This document shows positions 23,702-31,414 of a stretch of DNA of 34,365 bases, one piece after another. The DNA comes from an uncultured Bacilli bacterium (lineage in GTDB: Bacteria; Bacillota_I; Bacilli_A; RF39; UBA660). The notes beneath the pieces were generated by a model. The model searched no databases and had not been told where the DNA came from. It was given only the letters and a program-made list of their open reading frames with translations. How positions within the stretch are numbered: position 1 is the first letter of the stretch; each line of letters starts with the position of its first letter. The stretch lies in assembly GCA_947628065.1 (NCBI GenBank), contig CANQYK010000007.1, positions 1 through 34,365 of the forward strand. Direction: 5' to 3'. The position numbers and the translations under genes were made by a program.

Positions 23702-24311
23702 AAATGGATTTGGAACACATGAATTTTTAACAGTTGTGGTAGTATGCTTAATACTTACAGCTATTCTTTTCGTTGTAATATTAAAGAATTCAAACAAAGA
23801 AACTTTTCAAGTATTTCGCTATAATGCCAAAATTGTAGGAATGAATGCTGTTAATTATAATATGGGAGAGGAAAAAAAAGTAGTCTATCTTGTTGATATG
23901 ATAGAAGATGATTTAATATCACCAATTAAGAATCCTTTTTCTGGAGAAACTTTATGTGATGCTTATGAATCAAAAGTAGAGTTTGCAGAAGATGGTAAGT
24001 TAGTTACTCTAAAGTGTGGCTCCTATTTAATTGATAGACAGAAATTAACAGATGATAAAATTCCTGTTTATGAAGTTAGTGAATGGACACCGGATAAAAT
24101 AAAAGATGGTGAAACAAAGAAAGCTTATAATTGTATAAAAGATAATAAAAATATATTAAATGATTATTATGAAGAACCATTGTTTCTTTCTATGTTGGGA
24201 AAGCAAAATGGAAAAGTATATAAATCATTGGAAGAAGTAAAGAATGATTGTACGCTTCAAGAAAAAATATTATATCGTAATAAAAAAGAGATAAAAAAAA
24301 TAAGTTATTGA
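23682..24311 (+). CDS. Type IV pilin-like protein
   Basis: The 209-residue protein begins with a short Lys/Asn-rich leader ending in Gly9. Then come Phe, Gly, Thr, His and Glu, so glutamate is at +5 of the predicted processed protein, followed by about 20 hydrophobic residues. That is the class III (type IV prepilin) signal cut by prepilin peptidase. The rest is a soluble domain with paired cysteines (TLCDAYES, LKCGSYLI) and the segment LISPIKNPFSG, seen in Bacillota pseudopilins. It should be assembled in, or anchored by, the membrane. The 20-base overlap with ezrA indicates coupling. No pilus assembly genes are in the window. Confidence 0.75.
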   Translation: MKKKKNENGFGTHEFLTVVVVCLILTAILFVVILKNSNKETFQVFRYNAKIVGMNAVNYNMGEEKKVVYLVDMIEDDLISPIKNPFSGETLCDAYESKVEFAEDGKLVTLKCGSYLIDRQKLTDDKIPVYEVSEWTPDKIKDGETKKAYNCIKDNKNILNDYYEEPLFLSMLGKQNGKVYKSLEEVKNDCTLQEKILYRNKKEIKKISY

Positions 24312-24327
24312 AAAGGAGAGTGGTAGT

Positions 24328-24978
24328 ATGAAAAAAGAAAAGGATTGGTTTGATAGTCCCAATATTATAACTTATTTAATAATAGGGTTGTTGATATTAT
24401 TAATTATTTTATCACAGTCTTTTGCAATTCAGAATCATTTGGGAGCATCGGATATGCTTCGCTCTATTTTTAATCATAATAGTGAATATATCTTTCCCTT
24501 GATTTATTTTATCTTGATTCGAATGAAAATTGGAAAGAAGTATTTTGATCATTTAAATTTAATTATGACATTATTATACTTTTTACTAACGGTAGCAAGT
24601 ATCTTTACAATTTTTCAATCTTTCCATTTTGGAACAATATTAGTTTTTGTACGTAATCTATTATTTTTACTTTATTTTGTTTATGCTTTCTTATGTGATA
24701 CGGTAATTGGAAAAGACTTACATCTTGCAAATAGTCCGATGGTAGAAGTAAAAAACAATCAATACTTTTATGTAATTGGTATAGTACTGATTATTTATCT
24801 TATTGTATCATTAATTAACTCTAGTTCCTTTGATGGTGTAGTCTTAATTCTTTTAGAAATGATGTATTATTTCTTATTTGCTCGTTATATTTATTTGTAT
24901 AAAGAGTTTTGTGATCAAAAAATAAAAGATGTTAAAAAGCCAAAGAAGAGTACCAAAAAGGAGAGTGTTATCGAATGA
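24328..24978 (+). CDS. Polytopic membrane protein, unknown
   Basis: A 216-residue protein with about six hydrophobic segments (roughly 14-35, 53-66, 76-97, 101-123, 146-164, 167-192) and a Lys-rich cytoplasmic tail. The ribosome binding site is AAAAGGAGAG. It lies 16 bases after the pilin-like gene and overlaps the next by four bases (ATGA). Not recognised. Confidence 0.75.
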   Translation: MKKEKDWFDSPNIITYLIIGLLILLIILSQSFAIQNHLGASDMLRSIFNHNSEYIFPLIYFILIRMKIGKKYFDHLNLIMTLLYFLLTVASIFTIFQSFHFGTILVFVRNLLFLLYFVYAFLCDTVIGKDLHLANSPMVEVKNNQYFYVIGIVLIIYLIVSLINSSSFDGVVLILLEMMYYFLFARYIYLYKEFCDQKIKDVKKPKKSTKKESVIE

Positions 24979-25310
24979 GAGATTTGTTTGATGAGATAGA
25001 AGAACAAAAAAAAGAACTTCCCAAATTAAAGAAAATAAGTGTAGAAATGGCAAAGAAAAAACATTATAATTTTTATCAACAATTATCTTTTTGGTTGTTT
25101 GCTATTTTCTTTGTAATTGCTATTTTATTAGGAAATATCTTTCCAGCTTGTAGTGAAACTTCTGGATTATTTCAAACTTGTACAACAACAGAATACAATT
25201 TATCTTTAACATTAATTGTGTGGTTTGCTAGTTTTATCTTTTGTAGTTTTGTCTATGGGTTAGGAGAAATCATTTCTTTATTAACCTCCATCAATGAAAA
25301 AATGAAGTAG
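24975..25310 (+). CDS. Small two-helix membrane protein, unknown
   Basis: A 111-residue protein with a charged N-terminal cytoplasmic part (about 1-34), two hydrophobic helices (about 36-53 and 77-99) and a short external loop with two cysteines (ACSETSGLFQTC). Translation is probably coupled to the upstream gene through the ATGA overlap. Not recognised. Confidence 0.72.
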   Translation: MRDLFDEIEEQKKELPKLKKISVEMAKKKHYNFYQQLSFWLFAIFFVIAILLGNIFPACSETSGLFQTCTTTEYNLSLTLIVWFASFIFCSFVYGLGEIISLLTSINEKMK

Positions 25311-25319
25311 GTGAGTGAT

Positions 25320-26198
25320 ATGGTAAATAATTTAAAAGTAACAGAAAAAGCCCCAACTCATTTTCAAAATTGGCTTGCTGCAAAAAGGTTACAAAGAAGG
25401 TTTATCTTTGGAACCAAAACGGGACTTGCTGTTGTTGCTGGAATAACAGCAGGCGCTTTAACAAGTGAATTTGTAAGTCCAACAAGTGATTATGTAAATC
25501 AGGCATATGGTTATGGAATGGAGAGTGTAACCTTAAATGCAAGTAGTATTAATGATCTTAATCTAGTTATGGTAAATGATGGAGCGGATCCTGCACTTTA
25601 TAATGGTGTAATACAAAAATTAGATCAAGATGGAATTGATTTCAAAAGTGTTTATACGGTTGATAATATAGAACAAATTGATCAAACAGAAACTTTTGTA
25701 GCGCTTACTACGTATCAAGGAGAAAAACCAAAGGTAATTGGACAAAATGAAGATCGAACCAATCAAGCAGATCCTCTTGCTCTTGGCATTCAAGCTGGTT
25801 TTGATAGTTATCAATACGCAAGTACAACACTTCCACAGTTAGGAGTTCATGGGTATGATAAATTAGTACCTGCTAATATTGAAGAAAAGGTAGCAGATAT
25901 AAGTCCTCGTTTTGTTACCATTGCTGTTCCTGTGAATGCAAATTCTAAAATGATTGCAGATAGTTTGGTGAATGGATTATGCCGTTTTGATCATTATATG
26001 ACAAATAACAAAGAAACAAATTTGTTAACGAAAGCGTCTTATCTTACGGAAGAAGAGTTATCAAACTATATCATGAGAACAAGCAATCATCCAAATCAAG
26101 ATGATACTGTTTTAATTGGAAAGCGTGGTATTTTAGATAGTAGTATAAAAGTAGCAGTTACAACACCAAATATAAAAGATGCAAGAATGGAAAAATAA
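25320..26198 (+). CDS. Membrane-anchored protein of unknown function
   Basis: The 292-residue protein has a basic N-terminus and one hydrophobic Gly/Ala-rich segment (about 33-50, GLAVVAGITAGALTS), then a probable extracellular domain. Notable stretches are LNLVMVNDGADPALYNGVI, FVALTTYQGEKPKVIG and FVTIAVPVNANSKMIADSL. The last resembles a strand-loop seen in amidase-like folds, but I see no complete catalytic set. The ATG at 25320 follows AGGTGAG; the GTG nine bases earlier would be too close. Last gene of the ezrA operon. Confidence 0.75.
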   Translation: MVNNLKVTEKAPTHFQNWLAAKRLQRRFIFGTKTGLAVVAGITAGALTSEFVSPTSDYVNQAYGYGMESVTLNASSINDLNLVMVNDGADPALYNGVIQKLDQDGIDFKSVYTVDNIEQIDQTETFVALTTYQGEKPKVIGQNEDRTNQADPLALGIQAGFDSYQYASTTLPQLGVHGYDKLVPANIEEKVADISPRFVTIAVPVNANSKMIADSLVNGLCRFDHYMTNNKETNLLTKASYLTEEELSNYIMRTSNHPNQDDTVLIGKRGILDSSIKVAVTTPNIKDARMEK

Positions 26199-26228
26199 AA
26201 GAATTGTTCAATAAGAAGCAATTCTTTT
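26197..26228. terminator. Bidirectional terminator after ezrA operon
   Basis: AAAAGAATTG (26197-26206) pairs perfectly with CAATTCTTTT (26219-26228) around a 12-nt loop. A/T runs on both sides serve both strands. Confidence 0.75.
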
Positions 26229-27298
26229 TAATTGATGGTAGGAGTTGTACTACTTGGTTCTATTTGAATAAATGTATTTCCATCGTTTAATTTTATTTCT
26301 TCTCCATTTTGATAAGTATAGGTAGTTTTTGCATTTCTTGCTGTCTTTTTCCAAGTAATTGGTAGGGCATATCCATTGGTAATATAATAACCATCACCAC
26401 TACCTACGGTTGTTAAATCTTGTCTTCCTTTTTCATCAAGTGTTTTATTATCGACTCTTTGAATGATGATATTTTTATAGTGATATTGTTCTTTTGTAGT
26501 TTTATCCGCATGGGGATTTCCATTCATAAATCGTAAATAAACACCACGATTACTATCATAAGTATAGCTTCTTTCTTGATATCCTGAATAAGGAACGACT
26601 ACGTTGTTTGCAGGAATTGCATTGAAACCATCACAATTATCACTTTTACAACTATCTTTTAATTTACTAAGATCAATAGTATCGGTAACTAAGTTTAGTG
26701 CTTCCCAATTGTCGGATGTTGTTTGATAATTTAAACTACTAGCACTCTCATATAATTTATCAATACTTGTAAAAACATTATGAGGAGCAGCAATTGATTG
26801 ATCTCGCCAATAAGCGCTTCCAACGGTTAGTCCATTAATATTATTGACCCCTAAACTTTTAATATCTTTTTTCGCATAAGGACTCCAACCAAAATGAGCA
26901 TAAATAGCATCATGTTCCAAAGCATAATCAAGAAAATAATGACGAGAACTACGAATTGGTCCAATTAAAGATGTTGTTTTATCTTTAAAGATAACCATAA
27001 TTCGTGTAAGTCCACCTTCAACGATTGCTTCATAACTAACATAAGCATCTTGTAGTCCTGCATGATTAGAAGGACCTACATTATTATCAATCATAATAGC
27101 AATAGGTCTTTTATTACTATTAATATCAATGGTATTTAATTGTTTTACTTCTTCCACTTTCTCTTCTGTTTTTTCCTCTTTTTTCTTTTTTGGTTTTTCT
27201 TGTTTTTTTGGAGAAAGTAAGAAAAAGAGACTAATTCCAAGAATGATAGCTAAAACAACAATACTTACAATTAAAATAACCTTTTTTTTCTTTGTCAT
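26228..27298 (-). CDS. DUF3048 (YerB-type) membrane-anchored protein
   Basis: The 356-residue protein has a Lys-rich start, one membrane helix (about 7-28) and a Lys/Glu-rich linker. A DUF3048 domain follows, with RPIAIMIDN, YEAIVEGGLTR, GPIRSSRHYFLDYA and FGWSPYAK. YerB-family proteins are extracytoplasmic and widespread in Bacillota; their function is not established. No lipobox cysteine is seen here, so it is anchored by the helix. The ATG at 27298 follows AGAGGTGA, which excludes the GTG nine bases upstream. Confidence 0.88.
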   Translation of the reverse strand: MTKKKKVILIVSIVVLAIILGISLFFLLSPKKQEKPKKKKEEKTEEKVEEVKQLNTIDINSNKRPIAIMIDNNVGPSNHAGLQDAYVSYEAIVEGGLTRIMVIFKDKTTSLIGPIRSSRHYFLDYALEHDAIYAHFGWSPYAKKDIKSLGVNNINGLTVGSAYWRDQSIAAPHNVFTSIDKLYESASSLNYQTTSDNWEALNLVTDTIDLSKLKDSCKSDNCDGFNAIPANNVVVPYSGYQERSYTYDSNRGVYLRFMNGNPHADKTTKEQYHYKNIIIQRVDNKTLDEKGRQDLTTVGSGDGYYITNGYALPITWKKTARNAKTTYTYQNGEEIKLNDGNTFIQIEPSSTTPTIN

Positions 27299-27367
27299 TT
27301 TCTTCACCTCTTACTTCTAAGACTAGTGTAACATAAAGAAATTGGTTTTTGTATCTTTTTTTTAAAA

Positions 27368-27799
27368 TTAATGTAAAGGGGGACAGGTACCATCATTGGG
27401 TCGATAAAAACAATGATTTTTATAGCGACCTGCAAGAGATTGATCGTACCAAGATGCAATACAAGGATTATTATTTTGAGGAGAATAAAACCATAGAGCA
27501 TTGGTAGCAGGATAATAGTATTCTCCATTTAAAACACGCTCTGCTAATTCACGTTCTTTAATGGTAGAACCTTGATTAAATTGTTGACTTGAAACCCCTG
27601 CAAATCCTCCTGGATTTTGAAAGATCATCTGTGTCACTGAAGTAATATCGCGAAAAGTAAAACAATCCGTTAAAACACGATTGACACCTACATTTCCTAC
27701 CATCAACATTCCATATTCTCCTTCACCAACGGCTTCTGCTCGCATTAATCTTGCTAATAAGTCAAGCTCTTTTGATGTATATGCAACTACACTTGCCAT
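27368..27799 (-). CDS. CwlJ/SleB-type cell wall hydrolase
   Basis: A 143-residue protein consisting only of a Hydrolase_2 (SleB/CwlJ catalytic) domain: LDLLARLMRAEAVGEGEYGM with the catalytic-type glutamates, VGVNRVLTD, QNPGGFAGVSSQQF and NALWFYSP. It lacks a signal peptide and peptidoglycan-binding repeats and has the length of CwlJ. Enzymes of this family cleave modified (muramic lactam) peptidoglycan in spore cortex, though related proteins occur in non-sporeformers. No sporulation genes are near. The ATG follows AGGTGAT, which sets the start. Confidence 0.82.
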   Translation of the reverse strand: MASVVAYTSKELDLLARLMRAEAVGEGEYGMLMVGNVGVNRVLTDCFTFRDITSVTQMIFQNPGGFAGVSSQQFNQGSTIKERELAERVLNGEYYYPATNALWFYSPQNNNPCIASWYDQSLAGRYKNHCFYRPNDGTCPPLH

Positions 27800-27839
27800 A
27801 GTATCACCTATCATACTATATGTTTTTTTTAAAAAATAG

Positions 27840-27869
27840 TTGTCTAAAAAAGATAGAGTGTGCTATAAT
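27840..27869 (+). promoter_or_regulatory. Promoter of tRNA-Trp
   Basis: TTGTCT (27840-27845), an 18-bp spacer and TATAAT (27864-27869) preceded by TGC (extended -10). The tRNA starts 17 bases after the -10. Confidence 0.75.
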
Positions 27870-27886
27870 TAGTTTGTTGAAGAAAT

Positions 27887-27960
27887 AGGGGATTAGTTAA
27901 ATGGTATAATAATGGTCTCCAAAACCACTGTTGGGAGTTCGATTCTCTCATCCCCTGCCA
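27887..27960 (+). tRNA. trnW: tRNA-Trp (anticodon CCA)
   Basis: A full cloverleaf is visible: acceptor AGGGGAT/ATCCCCT, D-arm GTTA/TAAT, anticodon loop CTCCAAA with anticodon CCA (27919-27921), T-arm GGGAG/CTCTC with TTCGATT, and encoded CCA end (27958-27960). The first anticodon-stem pair (27912 with 27928) is an A-C mismatch, which is unusual. It reads UGG only, in line with UGA as stop. Confidence 0.95.
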
Positions 27961-27970
27961 GAGAAAATAC

Positions 27971-28009
27971 CGATTTTTACCTTGTTTTTCAAGGGAAAAT
28001 CGTTTTTTT
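27971..28009 (+). terminator. Terminator of tRNA-Trp
   Basis: CGATTTT (27971-27977) pairs with AAAATCG (27996-28002), with an inner CCTTG/CAAGG stem (27980-27984 with 27990-27994), followed by T7. Confidence 0.85.
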
Positions 28010-28356
28010 ATGTTCGATTTTTTTCATAAGATTTGACTTGCTATTTGTTTTATGAATAAAAAAATTAAAGACGAAATAGTTATAGTCATGATAAATATAT
28101 TCTAAAAAATAAATTAATAGTAACTTTTCAAAATATGATGATGTTACTTTGGAAATACCTTATTGTATTAATTCATCAGTATTCAAATACTTTTTTATTA
28201 CCAAGAACAGTTAATAAAATAAAAAGCTGACGCACCAAATTAATGGCTATCAGCACTAGATATTTATAATTATAATTTAAAATTATTGAATGTCAATACT
28301 TTTAGATGAATTTTCATGCCTTGTTTTTTTGAAGAAAGTACACTAAAAGAAAAAAA
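28010..28356. other. AT-rich non-coding stretch
   Basis: No credible gene is seen in these ~350 bases on either strand. They hold two possible hairpins: AGTAAC (28119-28124) with GTTACT (28143-28148), and GCTGA (28226-28230) with TCAGC (28250-28254) enclosing CCA/TGG. The second could be part of a small RNA, but there is no promoter of good quality. Confidence 0.5.
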
Positions 28357-28406
28357 CATAATCAAAAAGATTATGTCAAGACAAATAACATTCTTTCAAT
28401 GTTATT
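28357..28406 (-). terminator. Tandem hairpins ending the 133-residue protein gene
   Basis: On the minus strand, two hairpins follow the gene. First is AATAACATT/AATGTTATT (28384-28392 with 28398-28406). Then comes CATAATC/GATTATG (28357-28363 with 28369-28375), followed by T7CTTTT. The second is a normal intrinsic terminator; the first may act in 3'-end protection. Confidence 0.65.
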
Positions 28407-28411
28407 AATTA

Positions 28412-28813
28412 TTAGCCATCAACAGATACATAAGAAAGCATATATTTATTTTCATTGTTTAAAAATAGTTCTACTTCAATAATATGCTCATCATCTAATT
28501 CACTCTCTAAATAAATTATGGTATAACTTTTCTCATCAATGATTCTAATTTTAGGGTTACCGATTTTAGAAAATATTTCATCTTTTGAGTAATCATCAAT
28601 AAACCATCCTGTTTTTTTAAACTCATCATAAATATATTCTAGTATCTGTTCTTTGTTTTCAAGATAATAATCAGCAACTTTATTAGCTAACGCTTTTATT
28701 TCATCCATTGAAAGATTACTATTTGTTATAAAATCTAAATCAATTTCAATATCTAAATTTTTATAAACATATGCATTTTCATCAATATAATCTAAATTTT
28801 TATCCTCATTCAT
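28412..28813 (-). CDS. Acidic protein of unknown function
   Basis: A 133-residue, strongly acidic, soluble protein. The first half is helical (SMDEIKALANKVADYYLENKEQI). The second half looks like a beta sheet (PKIRIIDEKSYTIIYLE, HIIEVELFLNNENKYMLSYV). Small acidic proteins of this kind are often immunity proteins or phage/island cargo, but I cannot match a family and no toxin is adjacent. The ribosome binding site is GAAAGGAAG. It has its own promoter, is more AT-rich than the neighbouring genes and lies in an accessory-looking patch downstream of tRNA-Trp. Confidence 0.75.
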   Translation of the reverse strand: MNEDKNLDYIDENAYVYKNLDIEIDLDFITNSNLSMDEIKALANKVADYYLENKEQILEYIYDEFKKTGWFIDDYSKDEIFSKIGNPKIRIIDEKSYTIIYLESELDDEHIIEVELFLNNENKYMLSYVSVDG

Positions 28814-28838
28814 TTTTTATCTTCCTTTCTATAAGTAT

Positions 28839-28867
28839 AAATTAACATATTTAATATGAAATGTCAA
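28839..28867 (-). promoter_or_regulatory. Promoter of the acidic protein gene
   Basis: TTGACA (28862-28867 on the minus strand), a 17-bp spacer and TAATTT (28839-28844). Confidence 0.55.
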
Positions 28868-28926
28868 TTAGAATAATAGGGATAGATCAAAGACATTGTT
28901 AAGTAGTATTTTATAAAAAACAATGC

Positions 28927-28932
28927 TATAAT
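28927..28932 (+). promoter_or_regulatory. Extended -10 promoter for the small genes at 28956 and 29083
   Basis: TATAAT (28927-28932) is preceded by TGC, an extended -10. No good -35 is present. Confidence 0.5.
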
Positions 28933-28955
28933 TAAGATAATAAAGGTGTTGGCTT

Positions 28956-29015
28956 ATGATAAAAAACAAAAGAAAGTTGATTCATATAAAAATATCCATT
29001 CCTTTTAAAACATAA
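28956..29015 (+). CDS. 19-codon small ORF, possible leader peptide
   Basis: The ATG at 28956 follows AAAGGTG at normal spacing, 24 bases after a TATAAT. It encodes a basic peptide, MIKNKRKLIHIKISIPFKT. It ends 67 bases before the ATG at 29083, so it may be a real small protein, a leader peptide or chance. Confidence 0.35.
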   Translation: MIKNKRKLIHIKISIPFKT

Positions 29016-29082
29016 TAATGATCCCCTTGAATAGCCGTTGTTATTTCGTTATTATCACAAAACGAAAGGAAGGTGAATCAAA

Positions 29083-29319
29083 ATGACGAAAGTAAGAAAC
29101 TATAAAGTTCATGAGAACCTATTAGTTATTACACATACTTTGGGGGCATTGTATCAAAATTTCTATGGAACGTTACCAAAAGAGTTTGATGAAAAAATAA
29201 AAGATTTATTAGACGAACTTATTGAATATCAAGAAAAAAATTATCTTGATGGTGATATTATGGAACATGAATTATATCGTAGAGTAGTTTTTAAAGAAAC
29301 GAACGAAAAGAAAAAGTAG
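29083..29319 (+). CDS. Small helical protein, unknown
   Basis: A 78-residue soluble protein, predicted all-helical, with KVHENLLVITHTLGALYQNFYGTLP and a charged C-terminus. A strong AAAGGAAGGTGA ribosome binding site precedes it. I do not recognise the family. It is followed at once by a terminator, so it is the end of a short transcript. Confidence 0.75.
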   Translation: MTKVRNYKVHENLLVITHTLGALYQNFYGTLPKEFDEKIKDLLDELIEYQEKNYLDGDIMEHELYRRVVFKETNEKKK

Positions 29320-29339
29320 ATGTCTATTTTTCTTTTTTT
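29306..29339 (+). terminator. Terminator after the 78-residue protein gene
   Basis: AAAAGAAAAA plus TAG (29306-29319, one bulged G) pairs with CTATTTTTCTTTT (29324-29336) around ATGT, with T to 29339. The stop codon is in the stem. Confidence 0.65.
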
Positions 29340-29405
29340 GTCAGTTTTGAAGAAGAAAATAGGATTTAAAAAAGAAGTTTCGCACATACTAAAAAGGGTG
29401 ATAGG

Positions 29406-30344
29406 ATGAAAGTTCGACTTGGTTATGCTTGTATTAGTGAAACATTAAATGTAACAACATCAACTCCTTATACATATACACAATTTTGTAAAGAAAAGAA
29501 TGATCAAAAATTAGATTCCATTATTCAATCAAATTTTTCTGCTTTGAAAGAGATTCTACGATACAATCAAAAAAATAACATTCATTTTTTTAGAATGTCT
29601 TCAAATATGATACCACTTGCAACCAAGAGTGATGTTTTCTTCGATTACCTTGATAACTATAAAAATTGGTATCAAGAAATTGGTTCTATTATAAGAGAAA
29701 ATAAGATGCGTGTTGATTTTCATCCCAATGAGTATTGTGTATTAAATAGTGTTAAAAAAGAAGTACAGGAAAATAGTATAGCAATATTAAACTATCATTA
29801 TAATTTATTAGATGCTTTAAAGATCGAAAGAAAAAGACTCGTTCTTCATCTTGGTAGTTCTACGTTTGGAAAGGAAAAATCAATTGCAAGATTTTGTAAT
29901 GCCTTCCTTCAATTGGATAAGAAAATAAGAGATTGTATTGTAATTGAAAATGATGATAAAGTCTTTACGGTAGATGACTGTATCAAAGTACATGAGAAAA
30001 TAGGAGTTCCTATTGTACTTGATTATCATCATTACCTTTGTAACAAAGGAGAAAAAGAACTTAATGATTTTATGGAAACAGTTTTATTAAGTTGGAAAGA
30101 AGAAGTTCCTAAAATTCATTTTTCCAGTCCAAAAAGCAAATTGAAAAAAGAGATTCGAAGCCATCATGATTATATTGATAGTGATCGTTTTATTTCTTTT
30201 TTAGAACAAATTAAAAAATACAATCAGGATGTTGATATTATGATTGAAGCAAAGAAAAAGGATGAAGCTTTATTTCGTTTGGTAAGACAGTTAAAATATA
30301 AAACCAATTATATCTTTTTGGATGATACGAGTTTTTGGGTATGA
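29406..30344 (+). CDS. uvsE: UV damage endonuclease (UvsE/UVDE)
   Basis: This 312-residue TIM-barrel protein has UVDE family segments in order: LGYACIS at the start, FFRMSSNMIPLATK, RVDFHPNEYCVLNS, LVLHLGSS, VIENDDKVFTVDD, IVLDYHHYLC, KIHFSSPKS and the IEAKKKDEAL end. The His, Glu and Asp ligands of the metal cluster (DFHP, IEND, DYHH, IEAK) are present. UVDE nicks 5' of UV photoproducts and other distortions, starting an alternative excision repair route. AGGGTGATAGG precedes the ATG. The dehydrogenase gene follows 46 bases downstream. Confidence 0.93.
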   Translation: MKVRLGYACISETLNVTTSTPYTYTQFCKEKNDQKLDSIIQSNFSALKEILRYNQKNNIHFFRMSSNMIPLATKSDVFFDYLDNYKNWYQEIGSIIRENKMRVDFHPNEYCVLNSVKKEVQENSIAILNYHYNLLDALKIERKRLVLHLGSSTFGKEKSIARFCNAFLQLDKKIRDCIVIENDDKVFTVDDCIKVHEKIGVPIVLDYHHYLCNKGEKELNDFMETVLLSWKEEVPKIHFSSPKSKLKKEIRSHHDYIDSDRFISFLEQIKKYNQDVDIMIEAKKKDEALFRLVRQLKYKTNYIFLDDTSFWV

Positions 30345-30390
30345 ACCATTGTTCTCATTTTTCATATACTACCTTGAAAGAGGGATAAAT

Positions 30391-31311
30391 ATGAAATATA
30401 ATTATCAGTTTGGTAATAACTTTTATAACTATTATGGGAATATGGGAATAAAAAGTACGAAGTATCGTATTTTAGCGCCGGAACAATCCCAAAATGTTCA
30501 ACCGGGTATGGAATATTTGATGAAGCCACTTCCTATTTTTGATAATCCAAATTATAAAGGAAGTGGAAAATTAAAAGGGAAAGTAGCCATTATAACAGGT
30601 GGAGATAGTGGACTTGGTAGAGCTTGTGCGGTTGCCTTTGTAAAGGAAGGTGCAAAAGTAGTAATACCTTACTATAATGAACATAAAGATGCTAACTTTA
30701 CAAAACAATATATTGAAAACCTTGGTGGAGAATGTATGTTGTTATCTGGTGATATTGCGAAGAAAAGTTTCAGTGATGAAATTGTGGAGAAAACATTACG
30801 AAGGTTTGGTAAAATTGATATTTTGGTAAACAATGCAGGAGTACAGTATCAACAAGATCAATTAGAAAGTATTAGTGATGAACAGTTTGATCGAACCTTA
30901 AAAGTGAATTTATATGGTATGTTTTATTTGACAAGAGCTGTTCTTCCACATTTAAAAAGTGGTGCATCCATTATTAACTTATCATCTGTAACAACTTTTT
31001 ATGGAGATCCACAATTGATTGATTATGTTACAACCAAAGGAGGAATCGTTGGTTTCACTCGTGCTTTGGCAAGAAATTTAGCCTTAAAAAATATACGAGT
31101 GAATGCGATTGCCCCAGGATTTTGCTGGAGTGCCTTACAACCTGCTTGTTGGGTAAAAGAAAAAATACCATCTTTGGGATCCAATTCTGCTATGGCAAGA
31201 GGAGCTATGCCATATGAACTTGCACCAACCTTTGTTTTCTTAGCAAGTGATGATTCAAGTTATGTAACCGGTCAAGTTTTACACAACAATGGTGGAGAAG
31301 TAATGGGATAA
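30391..31311 (+). CDS. Short-chain dehydrogenase/reductase (YhdF/YdaD-like)
   Basis: A 306-residue classical SDR with an N-terminal extension of about 55 residues. That extension ends in a PGMEYLMKPLP motif typical of the Bacillus stress-type SDRs YhdF/YdaD. The NAD(P) site is TGGDSGLGRA, followed by NNAG and the catalytic LSS, then YVTTK (Ser, Tyr, Lys). The end is the usual SSYVTGQVLHNNGG. Substrate unknown. I start at ATG 30391 after AGAGGG; the earlier in-frame start lies inside uvsE. Probably cotranscribed with uvsE. Confidence 0.92.
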   Translation: MKYNYQFGNNFYNYYGNMGIKSTKYRILAPEQSQNVQPGMEYLMKPLPIFDNPNYKGSGKLKGKVAIITGGDSGLGRACAVAFVKEGAKVVIPYYNEHKDANFTKQYIENLGGECMLLSGDIAKKSFSDEIVEKTLRRFGKIDILVNNAGVQYQQDQLESISDEQFDRTLKVNLYGMFYLTRAVLPHLKSGASIINLSSVTTFYGDPQLIDYVTTKGGIVGFTRALARNLALKNIRVNAIAPGFCWSALQPACWVKEKIPSLGSNSAMARGAMPYELAPTFVFLASDDSSYVTGQVLHNNGGEVMG

Positions 31312-31328
31312 ATATTTGAAAAAAATAC

Positions 31329-31357
31329 TTACATTTCTTTTAAATTTGTAGTAAAAT
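31329..31357 (+). promoter_or_regulatory. Promoter of MATE-kinase fusion gene
   Basis: TTACAT (31329-31334), a 17-bp spacer and TAAAAT (31352-31357), just after the dehydrogenase gene. Confidence 0.55.
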
Positions 31358-31368
31358 GAATTTGTCGC

Positions 31369-31414
31369 GTAGCAAATAGCATAAATCCAGACGTTGGGTT
31401 TAGGCTATTTTTTT
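31369..31414 (+). promoter_or_regulatory. Attenuator-like terminator in the MATE gene leader
   Basis: ATAGC and TAAATCC (31376-31388) pair with GGGTTTA and GCTAT (31396-31408) around AGACGTT, and T7 follows (31408-31414). The T-run abuts the GGGAGGAG ribosome binding site (31415-31422), so any transcript that makes the transporter must read through it. GTAGC at 31369-31373 could pair instead with GCTAT, offering an alternative fold. The ligand or signal is unknown. Confidence 0.6.

Noticed and set aside
27938-28020. Repeat of GTTCGATT in the tRNA T-arm and just after its terminator as an attachment site
   Set aside because: Only eight bases match exactly, the second copy is too close, and there is no integrase gene.
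31356-31379. Seven-codon ORF (MNLSRSK) in the MATE leader as an attenuation peptide
   Set aside because: Its ATG overlaps the end of the -10 element and would lie upstream of the expected transcript start.
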